Shown here: in pieces, positions 30,532 through 42,789 of the stretch
Layout: every line of letters starts with the position of its first letter
Position numbering within the stretch: the first letter of the stretch is position 1
Assembly: GCA_029255685.2 (NCBI GenBank)
Contig: CM055314.2
Coordinates: forward strand, 10,124,399 to 10,188,398
Source: Silene conica
Taxonomy: Eukaryota > Streptophyta > Magnoliopsida > Caryophyllales > Caryophyllaceae
Direction: 5' to 3'
DNA length: 64,000 bases
Made by a program: the position numbers and the translations under genes
Notes under the pieces: model-generated
Told to the model about the DNA's origin: nothing
Database searches by the model: none
The model's input: only the letters and a program-made list of their open reading frames with translations

Positions 30532-32538
30532 CAGAGATGGGGTTATTGAATAATACTATTCAAGACAATTCCACAAGGTTACTATGCTCTGCTCCCTTTT
30601 GGGACTACAGAATTGTTGTTATTATTGTTGTACTACACTCCTCTTGAGACTAAGGAGTTGTTATAATTGTCCTACTATCTGATGCTTTTGTTATTTTGGC
30701 TGGTAAAAGACCACTGATCGTCTCATAAAAATAGTGTCGATGTGAAAAACAAATAATTTTTGCTAGTGAATGATGGAAATATAAGATCAGGTTGAGAGGC
30801 TAAACCAAAAACACTATGAGAACCCTCGAAAACTGCAATCAAGGAAAGGACACCATGCTATGTGTTCGCTTTTGAGTAACTTATCCCTGCTTCTTTAAAA
30901 AAGAAAGCCTTAGCGGAATAAACTTGGGTTGACCATGGCCCATTTATGATTTAACTACCAAAGATCTCAGCTAACTAATTCAGTAAAAGAGCATTTTAGT
31001 GCAAAGCAGATAGGGAATTAACAAAATAGAATGTTGAGATTGGGGGAAGTAGCATATAGTTTTTGAGAGCTAGGAGGCCTAGGACTGAGTATACAGTCAT
31101 CAACAAAGAAATCGCTTACACGAAATTTGAATGGCTTCCACAAAAGAACTTGTTTTGTAAATCAGATTTCGTGAATGCCTGAAAGGGGTAGTGACAAAAA
31201 CTTCAGGGAAGGAGACCTTAATGGATTTTCAAAATCTACAGTTTAAGCAAAAAAGGCAACCAGGCTTTCTCTCTTCTTTGGCTTTACAACATAGCAGAGA
31301 TGTACTCTTGAGCCTGTGTAAGCAGCTGCCACAGGATTAATAAGTAGAAATAGCCTCCATATTTTTTTTCTTTTAGTTCAAAATGATCAATATGTAATAA
31401 CAATAGTACTAGTAGGAACACTGTATATGCAGACAGAGCAAGTAACAGAAAGAAGCAATGTCAATCAGAAAATATATGAGTAAGCTACAAGTCTATATAT
31501 TCATCATTGACTAAGAAATGCCTCTGACTTAATCATGCAAATGATAAATGAGCACAATAAGTTTCATTGTCAGTCCACCGTAATAGATGATGCTGAGCAT
31601 AGTTCCAGGAAAGTCAAAGAAATGTTTCTGCCTAAGGTAAATAAACAAAGTTTAAAAAAAATGGCAGCACAACGTACATACCTGGCACAGTATACAGACT
31701 GTTAGCTGAAAATTATTATGCCAGATAATGTTACAGTTACACTGACTATGGAAATTTTTTACAGGAACGGAGTCCCAACATGACTCACACACATGGTGAC
31801 CAGTGTTCAAGACTAAGGAGCCAATTTGGTACGGATGTTGCAAGAAAAGTGGCAAGAAAATTTAACAGATCAGAAGAGGTAACAAAGTGTGATAGCATGT
31901 CTTTGTAATTAGAGTATTGATTAGAAGTCAAGAAAGAAACCAAGAATTTACATCCTCAAAACAATAATCAAACATTTCAAAGTTAGTCATTGTCCCACGA
32001 ATTTATGTACCAACTTCTTTATGAATGATATTTCAAGGAAATGCCAATTACCTCGATCCAAGAGAATTGGAGCCAGAGAACTGCTTGGCCTATACTAATT
32101 TTTGGATAGAGGATATAAACATGTTAACTAGCTTAGTTTAAAAACTCGATCAGCGTCCATTCTGTTGACGTGAGTTCAAAACCTTCCGTATAAAAAGTGC
32201 CTTTGCCTTGTAGGTCCTTTACATATACACAACACAACAAAGTCAAATGAAATGAAACAGTATGCGAATATAAATCTTATTTATTACTCTGTATCTGAAA
32301 GTTGGAAGCGACTCCCTCCATTCAACTCCAAATACTTCATTTGATTTCTAACGCATGCCAAAAGACATGCACTCTTAATATATTTAACTACACATTATGA
32401 AGACTCTCTACGTTAAAAAAAATTGCATATAATTAGTGCATATATGTGATTTGGGGTCCCAAATTTGAGTGTTCAACAAGAGAAAAACAATATTTCCTTA
32501 AGCTAGGTTCCTAGTTGTCATCTTTAAAAACCCACAAA
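30532..32538. other. 3' flank of the MADS gene and intergenic DNA
   Basis: The first 150-200 bp after the stop is probably 3' UTR (T-rich stretches follow at 30.60-30.70 kb). The rest is AT-rich without a recognisable gene. A CTCCCTCCATTCAACTCC string near 32312 looks like an isolated left end of a MITE. Confidence 0.5.
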
Positions 32539-33365
32539 TATAAAGAAGTGAAACAGTGTGATAAGGGTATGCCCCAAAGATTAAAGGGGAAATTTTATCA
32601 TACGACAATTAGACCTGTTACTTTACAGCTCGGAGTGTTCATAAGATGAGTGTGGCAGAGATGCGTATGTTGAGGTGGATGTGCGGCCATACAAGGAAAG
32701 ACCGGTTAAGGATTGAGGTGATTAGAGAGAAGGTAGAAGTGGGCCCCAATAGAGGACAAGATGATAGAAAACCGACTAAGATGGTTTGGCCATGGACCTA
32801 TGGACGCACCGGTTAGGAGATTGGAGACCTGGGGTGCAGAAAAGGTAGCTAGGGGTAGAGGGAGACCTAAACAAACTTGGAGAAGAGTGATTGAGCACGA
32901 TATGAGATTTCTCGGGCTTCAGGAGGGGATGGTGATGGAGAGGGCACTATGGAGGGATATGATACATGTGGACTTCTAGCCTTTGATGTTTTTATTAAGT
33001 TTTCTAAAAAAAGTTTTTCTTTTTGGATTTGTTACACTTTTCCCCCAAAACTCTTATATTAAATTTTATTTCGTTTCTCAAAATCACTTTAAACTTTATT
33101 CTTGATTTTTTTTTTAAACTTTATTCTTGATTTATTTTTTGGGTTTTTATACATGTGATAAGTTCGATTTAAAATCTATAAAACCCCTTTGCCTTTTATT
33201 TTTTATTTCACTCCACTTTCGTTTTTTTTCTTTTCTTTCCTTTTTCTCTTGTTGAGACGAGAGTTCACTCATGACGGTTCCAAAAGAAGATTCATGTCAG
33301 CCGACCCCAAAATCATTTTGGGACTAAGGCTCTGATGTTGTTGTTGTTGTATAAAGAAGTGAAAC
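32539..33365 (+). mobile_element. 5'-truncated RTE-type LINE with 16-bp target duplication
   Basis: The insertion 32555-33349 lies between two copies of TATAAAGAAGTGAAAC (32539-32554 and 33350-33365). It encodes the last part of a plant LINE reverse transcriptase: the PQRLKGKFYHTTIRP region near 32570, then MSVAEMRMLRWMCGHTRKDR near 32646, then after a reading-frame break (about 32740) MIENRLRWFGH...RGRPKQTWRRVIEHDMRFLG, ending at a TAG at 32979. A 3' UTR with CCGACCCCAAAATCATTTTG and a (TTG)n tail follows, as in RTE elements. The copy is dead: truncated and frameshifted. Confidence 0.85.
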
Positions 33366-34343
33366 CAATAAATGGGATAAAAGGCACAAGGGGCGCTAAG
33401 GCAACGAGGCATAAGGCACACACGGACACACCTCATACTCTCGAGGGGTACAACTTTTTTGAAATAAAACCGTCTTTAGAAAAATTGTGCAAGAACACCC
33501 TTTTGAATTTTAGGGAGGACTAACATGTAAATGAGTAAGAGTTAGGGATAATCTAGCAAATAGAGAGCAAAATAGAAGAACCACAAGGGAAAATAACGGA
33601 AATTATGTGGGACACCTTAATACTCATGGTCATCTACAAGGCAGAGTTAAAGACAATGGAGCGCTTTGGTGAGCTCCTCACACGAGCTTGTGCTTACGTG
33701 CCCCCAATGCATATTTACCTCTTAAAACGAAGTAGGAAAAAAAGGCCATGTAGGTCATTCTGAGGGTATTATATCCATTTCACTCTAAAGGAAAGGGATA
33801 CACTGGTGATGGTTAAGGAGGTTTAGGAGGTGCGGATGGAAGCCTTTCTAGTGATTTAAAATTTGAAAAGCATACCCAAAAGTGAAATATAAGAATTATG
33901 TTGGAACGACTCACAAAGAAATATCTGAGGAGCACATCGGAGTGGAGGGAGCACTAACTTTTTTTAGAAAAAGTGTCTTTTTGTGTCGAGGAGTACCTAA
34001 TATTTACCTTCGTCGACAAAAATGCACCTAACTTTTTTTTGTTTGCCTAAATGCACAACTATTTTATGTTAGACTTGTTGAAAAATACCAAACGCCAATG
34101 CTAAAGCCAGACTTTCTTCTTGACTAACGAAAAAAATGTTTAAGGCCTTATTTTCCTAATCAATAGTTTACGTTTCTGTTTTGGGTATGTTTTACTCTCT
34201 ACTTTATCTTTTAATTATATTAAAAGCAATTCCCCTCTCATTGTACTTTGGTCTTTGTGTATGTAAACATTACAATGGGACAAAGGGAGTAATAAATTTT
34301 CCCTAAACTATAAAAGGGATTCCTCTCTCATTGTACTTTGGTC
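33366..34343. other. Spacer between two LINE fragments
   Basis: No gene is seen. The string CTCTCATTGTACTTTGGTC occurs twice (from about 34235 and about 34326), the second copy directly in front of the next LINE 3' end. A GGGACAAAGGGAGTAATA string near 34276 resembles a Stowaway terminus. Confidence 0.45.
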
Positions 34344-34634
34344 TTTTTACACTTTTTTCCCAAAAACTTTTATATTAAGTTTTACTTCATTTTCAAAATC
34401 ACTTCAAACTTTATTCTTGATATAATTTTTTGGCTTTTATACACATGATAAGTTCGATTTAAAATCTATAAAACCCTTTGCCTTTCATTTTCTGTTTCAC
34501 TCCACTTCCGTTTTTCCCGTTCTTTCTTTTTCTCTTGTTGAGATGGGAGTTCACCCAAGGCGGTTCCTAAGGATGATGCATATCAGCCGACCCCAAATCA
34601 TTTTGGGACTAAGGCTCTGATGTTGTTGTTGTAT
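34344..34634 (+). mobile_element. RTE-type LINE 3' UTR fragment (second copy)
   Basis: It is homologous to 33020-33349 of the first LINE copy: the TATATTAA...TTTTACTTC start, a shared GATAAGTTCGATTTAAAATC, the CCGACCCCAAATCATTTTGG block and a (TTG)n tail. No coding part remains. A target duplication was not found. Confidence 0.7.
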
Positions 34635-34639
34635 ACTAG

Positions 34640-36369
34640 TGTCTCAGGCACCTCTAGGGTAACATATGGCAAAAACTGCGCAACTATAGCAACTGAAACT
34701 TCTTCGCATCATGTGTCCAAAGGAATGGGTCACCTATATGCAAAACTGATGAGGCACAAAACTATTCAAATTGCAATTTTGCTCTTTTCTTTTACTACAT
34801 GCATGACTGCATCAACTGTTCCTTTTTTAAGAGATCATTAGTCTCTCCCTCCCACATATGTAAAGACATAATGTCAAATTTGTGTTTAATTATACAAACA
34901 ACTATCTTCATACTATTTATCTAAATAATGTTGTACCTTATAGTTCTTGTATGCTATTATAAGAACGGTCAAGTTGAAAACAAAAGTCGAGAAAAACAGT
35001 GTAAATGAGATGAGCTATTATTCTTCTCGCTACCCTTTTCCAAAAATTTTGCATCTTACATTCCTTACGGTCCTTTAATTACCACATATCTAGTAAAATT
35101 AGCGGATATCCACTTACTCGAACCAGAGATTTTCATTTTTCTACGTGGTATTCCTGCCTTTAGGAAGTTCTATTGTGTAGTACTAAACTCTATACTTAGC
35201 ATCTACCATGATTTTATTGATTATGATCTATAAATTGGTCTCTTAGTTTATCCATTAATCCACCCATGAAGCCAATTACCCTTTAGCCCACCAATTAACG
35301 AACCCATAAACCCACCCAATAATCTATGAACTTAAAAAAAATCCACAGCCTACTATAATCACTTTACACTTCACGGGGAAGGTATTTACAGTAGGTTGTA
35401 GTTGCTAAAGATGGTTTGTTATCACTCTCATAACAAAGGGTGAGATGTGATAATGGAGGGTGAGGGAGGGTTGTTCGGAGGGATAGAGAGTTTAAGGAGG
35501 ATTGAAGGGGATCATAGTAAAAGACATGCGGTTACGATGTACGTTGCTTGAATTTCAAAATCGTAAGGGTACAACTTAGATAACTCGGCAATTGAACGTA
35601 CAACTTAGAAATCTGAACATTATTTCTTTTAGATGGTAAGTGAACTCCATATTTTTCCTTTATAGTTGCATAACTCAAATTGATTTTGTAGTTGAGATGT
35701 TCTTTATTGCTATTTGATCTGGATTTCAAAAACTTAAAGAAGACTTATTAAAAAGACCAAGGTATAAATGTGGAGCTGATAGCTCGAATACGCCAAAAAC
35801 AATTAATCTTGTGAGAATTATGAAGTATCACAACCAGAAAATTTACGGCAATGAGGTAACCAAATCCAAGGAAAGCTAGCGAAATTATAGGAAGTGAAAG
35901 ACGAATGACTGAGAGTATCAGAACTTGAAACAAAAAATGCTACACATGTCATACCATATGAAATGTCAGAGGCAGTTTTGATCACTAGCATATTGGTTGA
36001 GGAATTGATCAGACATAGGCAAACCTAAGAAATTTTACTTGTTCATCAAGTAGCTTACTAACAAGTAAATATCAACAATGCCTACTAAACCTTATAGGAA
36101 GGAGTTGAAAGCAAACTTAACTCTTGGAATCTCGTAGCTTTAAACTGAGCCTTTGAAGAATAGATTTAGTTGTAATTGAGGTAGGGGGCGCGGCATCACC
36201 CTCCATGGGGGATTGTTGAAGTATCCAACTTTTTTGAATAGTAGTATCCAAAATAATGGAGAAGAAACGGGTTCCTTAACGACTGCTAACCAAGGTGGTT
36301 GACTTAAAGAGACTAAGAGAGTCACATTCAAAACATAAATGTACCACAAGAAATGGGTTGGCGAAGACT
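34640..36369. other. AT-rich intergenic DNA
   Basis: I see no gene, clear repeat or element in this stretch. Open frames are short and without recognisable motifs. Confidence 0.45.
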
Positions 36370-37570
36370 GCTAACCAGGTTACTGATTCGTAATACGCTC
36401 TATTTAGCTCATCAGATTCACTATATTTAGCATATCTGATTCGCTAAGCGTATTACAAATACCGTAATTCGCTAATACATATTGATTCGATTAATATTGT
36501 ATCAAATGAATAAAAAACAAAAACAATTAATGAAGAAAATACAAAAAGACTTCAAGTACTAGACTAAGGGAAATTTGGTCTACTACTGACCTTTGCCACA
36601 AAAAGACTTCAGGTACTACTGTACTAGACGCGCTCTCCTATAGATTTATGCTTAGAATCCATCAACTACTATTACCAATTTCCAAACTTTCCAAGGTCAT
36701 CTCTTGAAGCTTAAGAAGATGAATCCTCCAAGCTGGACATTCCATTTTTCTTCTTCACAAGTTCTCATTGAAGACGGACACTATCCACGATAGATAGTGT
36801 TCCTTTCACAAAATGTAATTAGGACGACCCATGAAATGCTCCATTTACCCCCACTTATTCTCCCACTTGCCTTGTTGTGAGAGGATATTATCCACCTTCA
36901 CCTTGTGACGGATAGTATTCGTCTTCAGCAAGACTCTTTGTTTCTTCTTTTTAAATGCCCGAGTCATATAGTCAATTGTAAATCAGGATATGAATTGAAG
37001 ATTAGATGGGATGAATACAAGTTTCTCGGCTCTTTATATTATTTAGCCTATTTCAAACCTCACTATGAATAAACTTCTAAGTACTCGAATTCCACTCCGC
37101 AAAAGTGCTTATTCAAGTACTTCAATTCCATATGCGCGAAAGAGCTACTAATAAGATCTTAAAGATGATCGCAAATTTAAGACAATTTCATAGCTCACTA
37201 ATAGCTCTTCTACGAAAAGGAATTTGAGTACTCAAGTTTATTCATACTATGGTTAGAAATAGGTTGCATAAAATAAAAGCCGAGAAACTTGTATTCATCC
37301 ATTCATACTATGGTTAGAAATAGGTTGCTTATATCCCGATACACCAGGACTTCAGAGGCCAATGATCCTTTCAGAGGCTGATCAATTTTCCCTTATGTTA
37401 GACTTTCTCTCATTCTAGTACCTAGTCTCTTTTTGTAATTTCTAATCATTAATTGAGTATTTTTCTAATTTTTTTTATTCGTTTGGTCAACGCGAATTAG
37501 TGTATTATAATCAAGATACACTAAACATGAATTTGAATTAAGCGTATTATGAATTGTTAACCACGGTCCA
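36370..37570. mobile_element. Possible 1.2-kb non-autonomous DNA element with internal foldback
   Basis: Left part AACCAGGTTACTGATTCGTA continues ATACGCT. The right part, inverted, reads GTGGTTAACAATTCATAATA then CGCTT, similar but imperfect termini. Inside is a long inverted repeat: arms 37009-37095 and 37214-37300 (start GGATGAATACAAGTTTCTCG). The string TTCATACTATGGTTAGAAAT is also duplicated in tandem at 37241 and 37302. No transposase is seen. The outer boundaries are tentative; the inner foldback is clear. Confidence 0.4.
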
Positions 37571-37841
37571 AGGCGATGAGACGCAAGGCACTATTACCCA
37601 TATTTCCTCTGATAAGGAAATATTGAAGTAAATATTCATATATTGTAAATATAGAATAACATAGCTTTTGTAATTATTCTATTACCTTATACAGCACCCC
37701 TTGTAAACTATATATAATCCTTGTACAATCAACTTTGTAAATACAATTCAGAACTTCCATAAAACATTAAGTCTTATAGGCACAAGGTGAAGGTGTGTGC
37801 CTTTTTGACACAAGACCACGATTTTCGAATGAAAATTTATA

Positions 37842-38460
37842 CTCCCTCACATTCAACTAGAATTTTTTTCATTTTCGACATGTGCACTAGTTGTTTTTTC
37901 TTTTTCAGCATATTCAAAATGTTGTTTACGTCTCCTATTTCGGACGCTTTTAACAAACGCAGACTATCTTACCCTTATTCCACACCCTTACCAACGATCC
38001 TTCTCATCTCTTACCATTCAAATCAATCCCACCAACCTCTTACCACCTTATACTTCATCTCCTAACACGACTTACACATACCCACTCGGCATTTTTACCC
38101 ACATGCCAATCACCACCTTCAACTCACCGTAATCGCACCCACGTGTCAGAAAAAACTTACCACCTCTCCACGAAAGCCACTCCCCCCCCCCTGGGTGGTG
38201 GTTTTTGAGGGGTGGTGGGGAATGAAATATTGCGCGATTAGAGGGTGTGGTTGATGGGTGAGGGTTAGTGTTGTGAGTGAAATGCTAGGTGGTGGAGAAG
38301 TTGAATGAAGGTGGAGGTTGTGTGGTAATATGGGTAAGTGGGTTTGGTAAGGGAAGTGGGGTAGTGTTTAAGAATGGGTAAGAAAGTAACTTAGTGACAA
38401 ACGACAACTTGCATAAAAAACGACCCAAATGTAAACATCATTGAGTTGAATAGGATGGAG
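37842..38460. mobile_element. Long-arm MITE (Stowaway/mariner-like termini)
   Basis: Left end CTCCCTCACATTCAACTAGA. The right end, inverted, is CTCCATCCTATTCAACTCAA. Subterminal regions also mirror each other (CTTACCC...CACCCTTACCA on the left against GGTAAG and GGGTAAG strings on the right). A C9 run sits near the centre (38176-38184), where the arms meet. About 620 bp and noncoding. Confidence 0.5.
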
Positions 38461-39373
38461 CATCTTAGAATAACATTTTATGTAACAATAGTCCTTTTTT
38501 TGCTTTTAAAGAAGGTTAACATGAATTTATAAGTGGAAATTAAGCATTAAGGGAAAAGCGAAGGGTTGGTGAGCCTCATTAGTCACGCTTCCTTTCGGTG
38601 CCACAAGGACTTCACACTTAAACACGACACAAGGCCACTTTTTCAAACTAGTTAGTTAGACTTTTTAGTCACCTTTCTTTTCACACGTGAAGCAGAATAT
38701 AATATAATATGGTTGCATGATAAATGGGCGGAAACATGACGATAGACATGTTATTCATACTACAAATATTACATATAACCATAGTACTCATAGTCGAAGG
38801 TCTGAAAAGTGAAAAGTAATAAGACCAGGGTGTTGAACTTACCTATGCACAAGGATGAAAACAGTGATGGTGATGGTTGTTCAAGGCGTTTTCTTCTCTT
38901 TTGTTCTCTTCTAAACTCACGGTGGGGTTCTTGGGTGTGATGGAGCAGGGAGGCAGACGGAGGTATGAGAATGATTAGGGTTTTGTTTTACCTTAATGGA
39001 GGCATAAGGTAGTATAGGGTATTAGGGTTTGTTCTTGTGTAGTATGTCGATGGTAAGGGTTTTTATGTTTGGATGAATAGGTTTTGCACTACATGAGTCC
39101 ACAGTCCATCACACATCAATTATAACCCGAGTCCAATAGCCCATCACGCATCTTTAATGCAAATGAAGAATGATCGAGGGCTATATGGTCGAAGTCTACT
39201 CAGGTGCTTCTATTTAGTGGTTCACATTGATATTGGTATAAAAAAGAATCATTCTATGTTTGATAAAATTGGTTCTACGCATATGTAGGTCACACAAATG
39301 GTCTTGTTTTTTGTTTAGATGTGCCCTTTGCAGTTGAGTACAAGTGCACGCCAAGGCGACCTCTAGAACCCTA

Positions 39374-39619
39374 TTGTATTTCAGTGATTTGATAGTAAAT
39401 GTCTTAGTAGTATTTAGTAGTGTTTTACCCATTACTTTACTTCGATTTTCTTACCCTTATTGCTCTTTTATGAGCGATTTTGGGTTACTACCCTTGTTGT
39501 ATTTCAACAACTTTTTACTAAATTTCTAGGTAGTATTGTAGTAGCGTTTTACCCTCTACTTTCACTTTCATTTCCTTACTTTTATGGCTCTTTCAAGCGA
39601 TTTTGGGTTTCTAACCGCT
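39374..39619. repeat. Two diverged tandem units, period 123 bp
   Basis: TTGTATTTCA starts at 39374 and 39497. Both units continue through GTTTTACCC, TACTTT, CTTAC, CTCTTT and AGCGATTTTGGGTT. The units differ by perhaps 20-25 percent. Origin unknown. Confidence 0.5.
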
Positions 39620-39819
39620 ACCTCTAGTGCCCTCAGAGGAAGACAAAAGAGCTACGTGGACCCAACGAGGTTACTCGTCTAAACGACAACCACTACCTCT
39701 AGTGCCTTCGTTGTATGAGCGGTTTTCGTAGGAAAATGAGACTTTCGAGCGCCATCAAACTCGACCGTCGGTTGTCAAGAGGCACAGAGGAAGACAAGAG
39801 AGCTAGGCAAAGCCAACAA

Positions 39820-40443
39820 GCTCTCGTGTGGCCGTAGCCTTAGACGGCTTAGACCTTGCATTTGCCATGTTTTGCCTTGTTAGGTGAACCCAAGTGACGC
39901 TCGGACTCTCCAGTCCCCGTGAGGATTCGGCGGACCTGACCCGAACACGGATACGAACATCGATTTCGTGTCCAACCATTCAGTGTGAAATCAGACCCTT
40001 TTCCTTTGAAGGTTTCTAGGAGAGAGCTAGTTAATAATAAAAAAAATACAATTTAAAAAAATTGTTGAAGATTTGAAGATGAAGGAGAAAGCAGAGGTTA
40101 GAGGATAAAGAAGATAGTTGTTGTGGGTCAATGAATTTGAAGGAGTAAATGATTTTGCATAGAAAATTGAAGTTGTTGTGGGTCAATGAAGTTGAAGGGT
40201 TTTCTTTTTTTTCGTAGGGTAAGAAAACTAGATTGATAATTTCAAGTAAATATTAAAATATCGACAGATATTTTTATTATTTCGTGTCCAAAATAATTCA
40301 CGGATCCTCGTACCCGAGTCCTTGATTATAAGATTTCAAGGATCGGGCACTCGGATCCTTGAGACTCGAGGGTCCGAGCATCACAGACCCAACAAGCTCT
40401 CGTGTGGCCTTGACCCTTGCATTTGCCATGTTTTGCCAAGTTA
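39820..40443. repeat. Direct repeat pair flanking an inserted element
   Basis: The block CCAACAAGCTCTCGTGTGGC ... CCTTGCATTTGCCATGTTTT occurs at about 39810-39877 and again at about 40387-40443. The 39894-40384 element lies between the two, so the host sequence was already a tandem repeat or was duplicated at the insertion. Confidence 0.5.
39894..40384. mobile_element. hAT-like MITE
   Basis: Starts GTGACGCTCGGACTCTCC. The inverted right end reads GTGATGCTCGGACCCTCGAG. Flanking octamers GAACCCAA and AGACCCAA match at six of eight positions, compatible with an old 8-bp hAT target duplication. 491 bp with no coding capacity. Confidence 0.55.
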
Positions 40444-40449
40444 GGAGTT

Positions 40450-41097
40450 GAGGCCGAGATGAGAAGTAAGGGTAAGGGACGGTGCACCCAAATGGCATCC
40501 AAACGATGTCCCTAGAAAAGACAAACCATAGATAGAGTTGTCTCTAGTGATGCATGACCCCGATAACGAAGAACAAGCAACACAAGGAGGTTGTCGTGTG
40601 TTGTCGTGTGTCCCTGCTGAGAAAGTGGTCGGGCACAATCCACTTCTGCACCCATTTATTTTCCGTCTTTTTGGCATTTAGGTATAAATACCCTCATTTG
40701 TATTCATTTTAAGCAACAAAACCCTAAATCTAATTTAGCTTAGCATAGAAAATCTCCCTTTAGTTTAGCCTTTAATCTTTTTCCCTAAGTAGTTTTTAAT
40801 TTAAGTTAATCATATTCAAGTTTTCCTCTTTCTCATCTAATCTTTTGTTGTGGGAACATTTCATATTTACCTCTTTATTTTCATTTCCTTTGCTTTGATT
40901 TAGTTAAACTTATTATTAATCATATTTAGCATTTTTATTGGTGACTTTATTATAATGTGTGTTAGATAGATATATGTGAGTAGATCTCTCCTGGGGCCAT
41001 GGGGGATTGTGTAAGTTATTTGGGCAATTGTTGAGGATGTTGAATGGTGATTATTTGTTGTTCTTGCTTCAAACTTATGCACTCTTGTGTTCGACGG
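40450..41097. other. Probable old LTR or promoter-like retroelement remnant
   Basis: GGTATAAATACCC near 40680 is a good TATA box on the plus strand, followed by a T-rich leader-like stretch (40.7-40.9 kb) of the kind found in LTR R/U5 regions. No coding part is seen. The LTR at 41098 begins right after it and may be inserted into this older element. Confidence 0.35.
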
Positions 41098-42700
41098 TGA
41101 TAACTGCATATTTTATACATTTTATCCCCTTATTTTAGCTCGTTTTTATTGCATATTATACTTTAGTTAGTATATTTGTGAATTAATCTTGTGTTCTAGG
41201 TGTATTGTTTGTATTTACTACATTTTGTAGGAATCTACTCATTTAGAGCCTTTTCCTGCAAGCACTAGAATATATGGCTAAGTATAAAGTTAAATGGACC
41301 AGGGAAGAAATTACAAGGCCAAGCACGAAGAAATGAGAAATGTAAAATGCTAATCAAATCTCAAAGTGAAGCCCAAATTACAAGTCTGCAAAATTCTAAA
41401 TAAGATGCTCAACTTGGGATGCTCTTAGGATTCTCATTGGATGCTAAATGGAGTGTTTAACCGGAGATTAAAGAGGCATTAAGGCTTTGCTTAGGATTTT
41501 TCAATCATTTAAGCAAATAAGTCCAGATACCCACGCCCCAAGGGCAACCCCGATCAGGTTGACCCTGTCTTGGTATTTTACGTTATGCCCCTATTTTATT
41601 ATAAATGTTGACCCTGTCTTGGTATTTTACGTTATGCCCCTATTTTATTATAAATAGGGGCCTTAATCCGTCATTGTAGGACATCTTTTACAGATACATT
41701 TCAAACATAATTTTGTTGTTCTTCCTTAGCTTTAGCACTCAAATTCTCTTATAATTTTCATTTTAGTTTTAATACTGTTAAGCTTTTAGTTATTGTTAAA
41801 CACTTGCTTACAATTTATTCAAGCATTTGGTTCTCAATTGTTCTTCACTTGCGCATGTTCTAGTTCAAGTTTTATTCCTCGTTTCGGTAATTCTTATTAT
41901 TGTTTATTTAAGTTTACATTTCCATTTAGTTGTCACACAATTTCATCATTAGCATTTCAATTATCTCACATAGTTTAATTCTACATTTTATGTTTCACTA
42001 TTTAGTTTATACCATTTCTATAAGCATGTCTAGCATTTCTCACATCATAGTTTGTAGTTTACATTTTAAGATGAGTAGCTAAATTCCCTTAGTCTAGGGA
42101 GTAGGGAACCCATGAAAAATTTAATATATGTAAAATGATAAATTAAGTTAATAATAATTTACTCTAATTGTTTTTATCACATGTTTGAATTGTCACGTTT
42201 AATCTTTGTTTTAAAGGTCTTATTCATTGATTAAGTTTGTTAATTCGTTCTATAAATGGAGAGGTACGGAATCGGATTAGACTAAGCATGTGTAGTAGGA
42301 CTACCTAGTCATAAACGAGAGTTTCTCTTAAGACCCGGTCTATAGTTGACACTAATATCGTAAGGTGACTGTCTTTAAGACTAAACAATTAACAATGTAA
42401 TTATTTCCGAGTTAGCATGAATATATATTTACATTTGCATGTGCAACCTCACTCCCCTAAACTCCTTTAATTATATTGTTATATCATTTTATTTGTTAAT
42501 CATCAAACTAACCAACAAACAAACCAATCGTAATCGACCTTGACAAAAACTTATTCATAGCATTTCATAGCGCAATTCCTGTCTCCTAGTATTTAACCCT
42601 ATTACTACATTAATTTGTGTCTAGGGAAATTATATTTGTTAGGTGTACGACTTAACCTATTAGACCCAAATTGGCAATAGGTGTCCTCGTTCGTCCTCCA
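41098..42700 (+). mobile_element. Solo or truncated Ty3/gypsy-type LTR
   Basis: Starts TGATAACTGCATATTTTATA, a typical plant gypsy LTR start, and has a TATA box TATAAATA at 41649-41656 followed by a leader-like T-rich region. Its internal block GTAGCTAAATTCCCTTAGTC (about 42066) and a TTTTGTAGGAAT block near 41224 correspond to similar strings in the inverted LTR at 58878-60293, so both belong to related elements. No primer-binding site or gag follows, so it is a solo LTR or a fragment. The right boundary is not resolved (between about 42590 and 42790). Confidence 0.55.
41558..41655. repeat. 49-bp tandem duplication across the LTR TATA box
   Basis: GTTGACCCTGTCTTGGTATT starts at 41558 and at 41607. 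Both units are identical up to TTATTATAAAT, so the LTR carries two TATA-like boxes 49 bp apart. The identity of the units points to a recent duplication. Confidence 0.8.
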
Positions 42701-42789
42701 ATTTGTTGCATCTAATTGTCTCGATTGACACCTTGTTTGTCACTGTGACTACAATTGCATTAGCTTAGCTTGGTTTGGGAAACTTTATA

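Noticed and set aside
32761..32979. 72-aa frame as a stand-alone gene
   Set aside because: It is the tail of a LINE reverse transcriptase inside a truncated insertion with target duplications.
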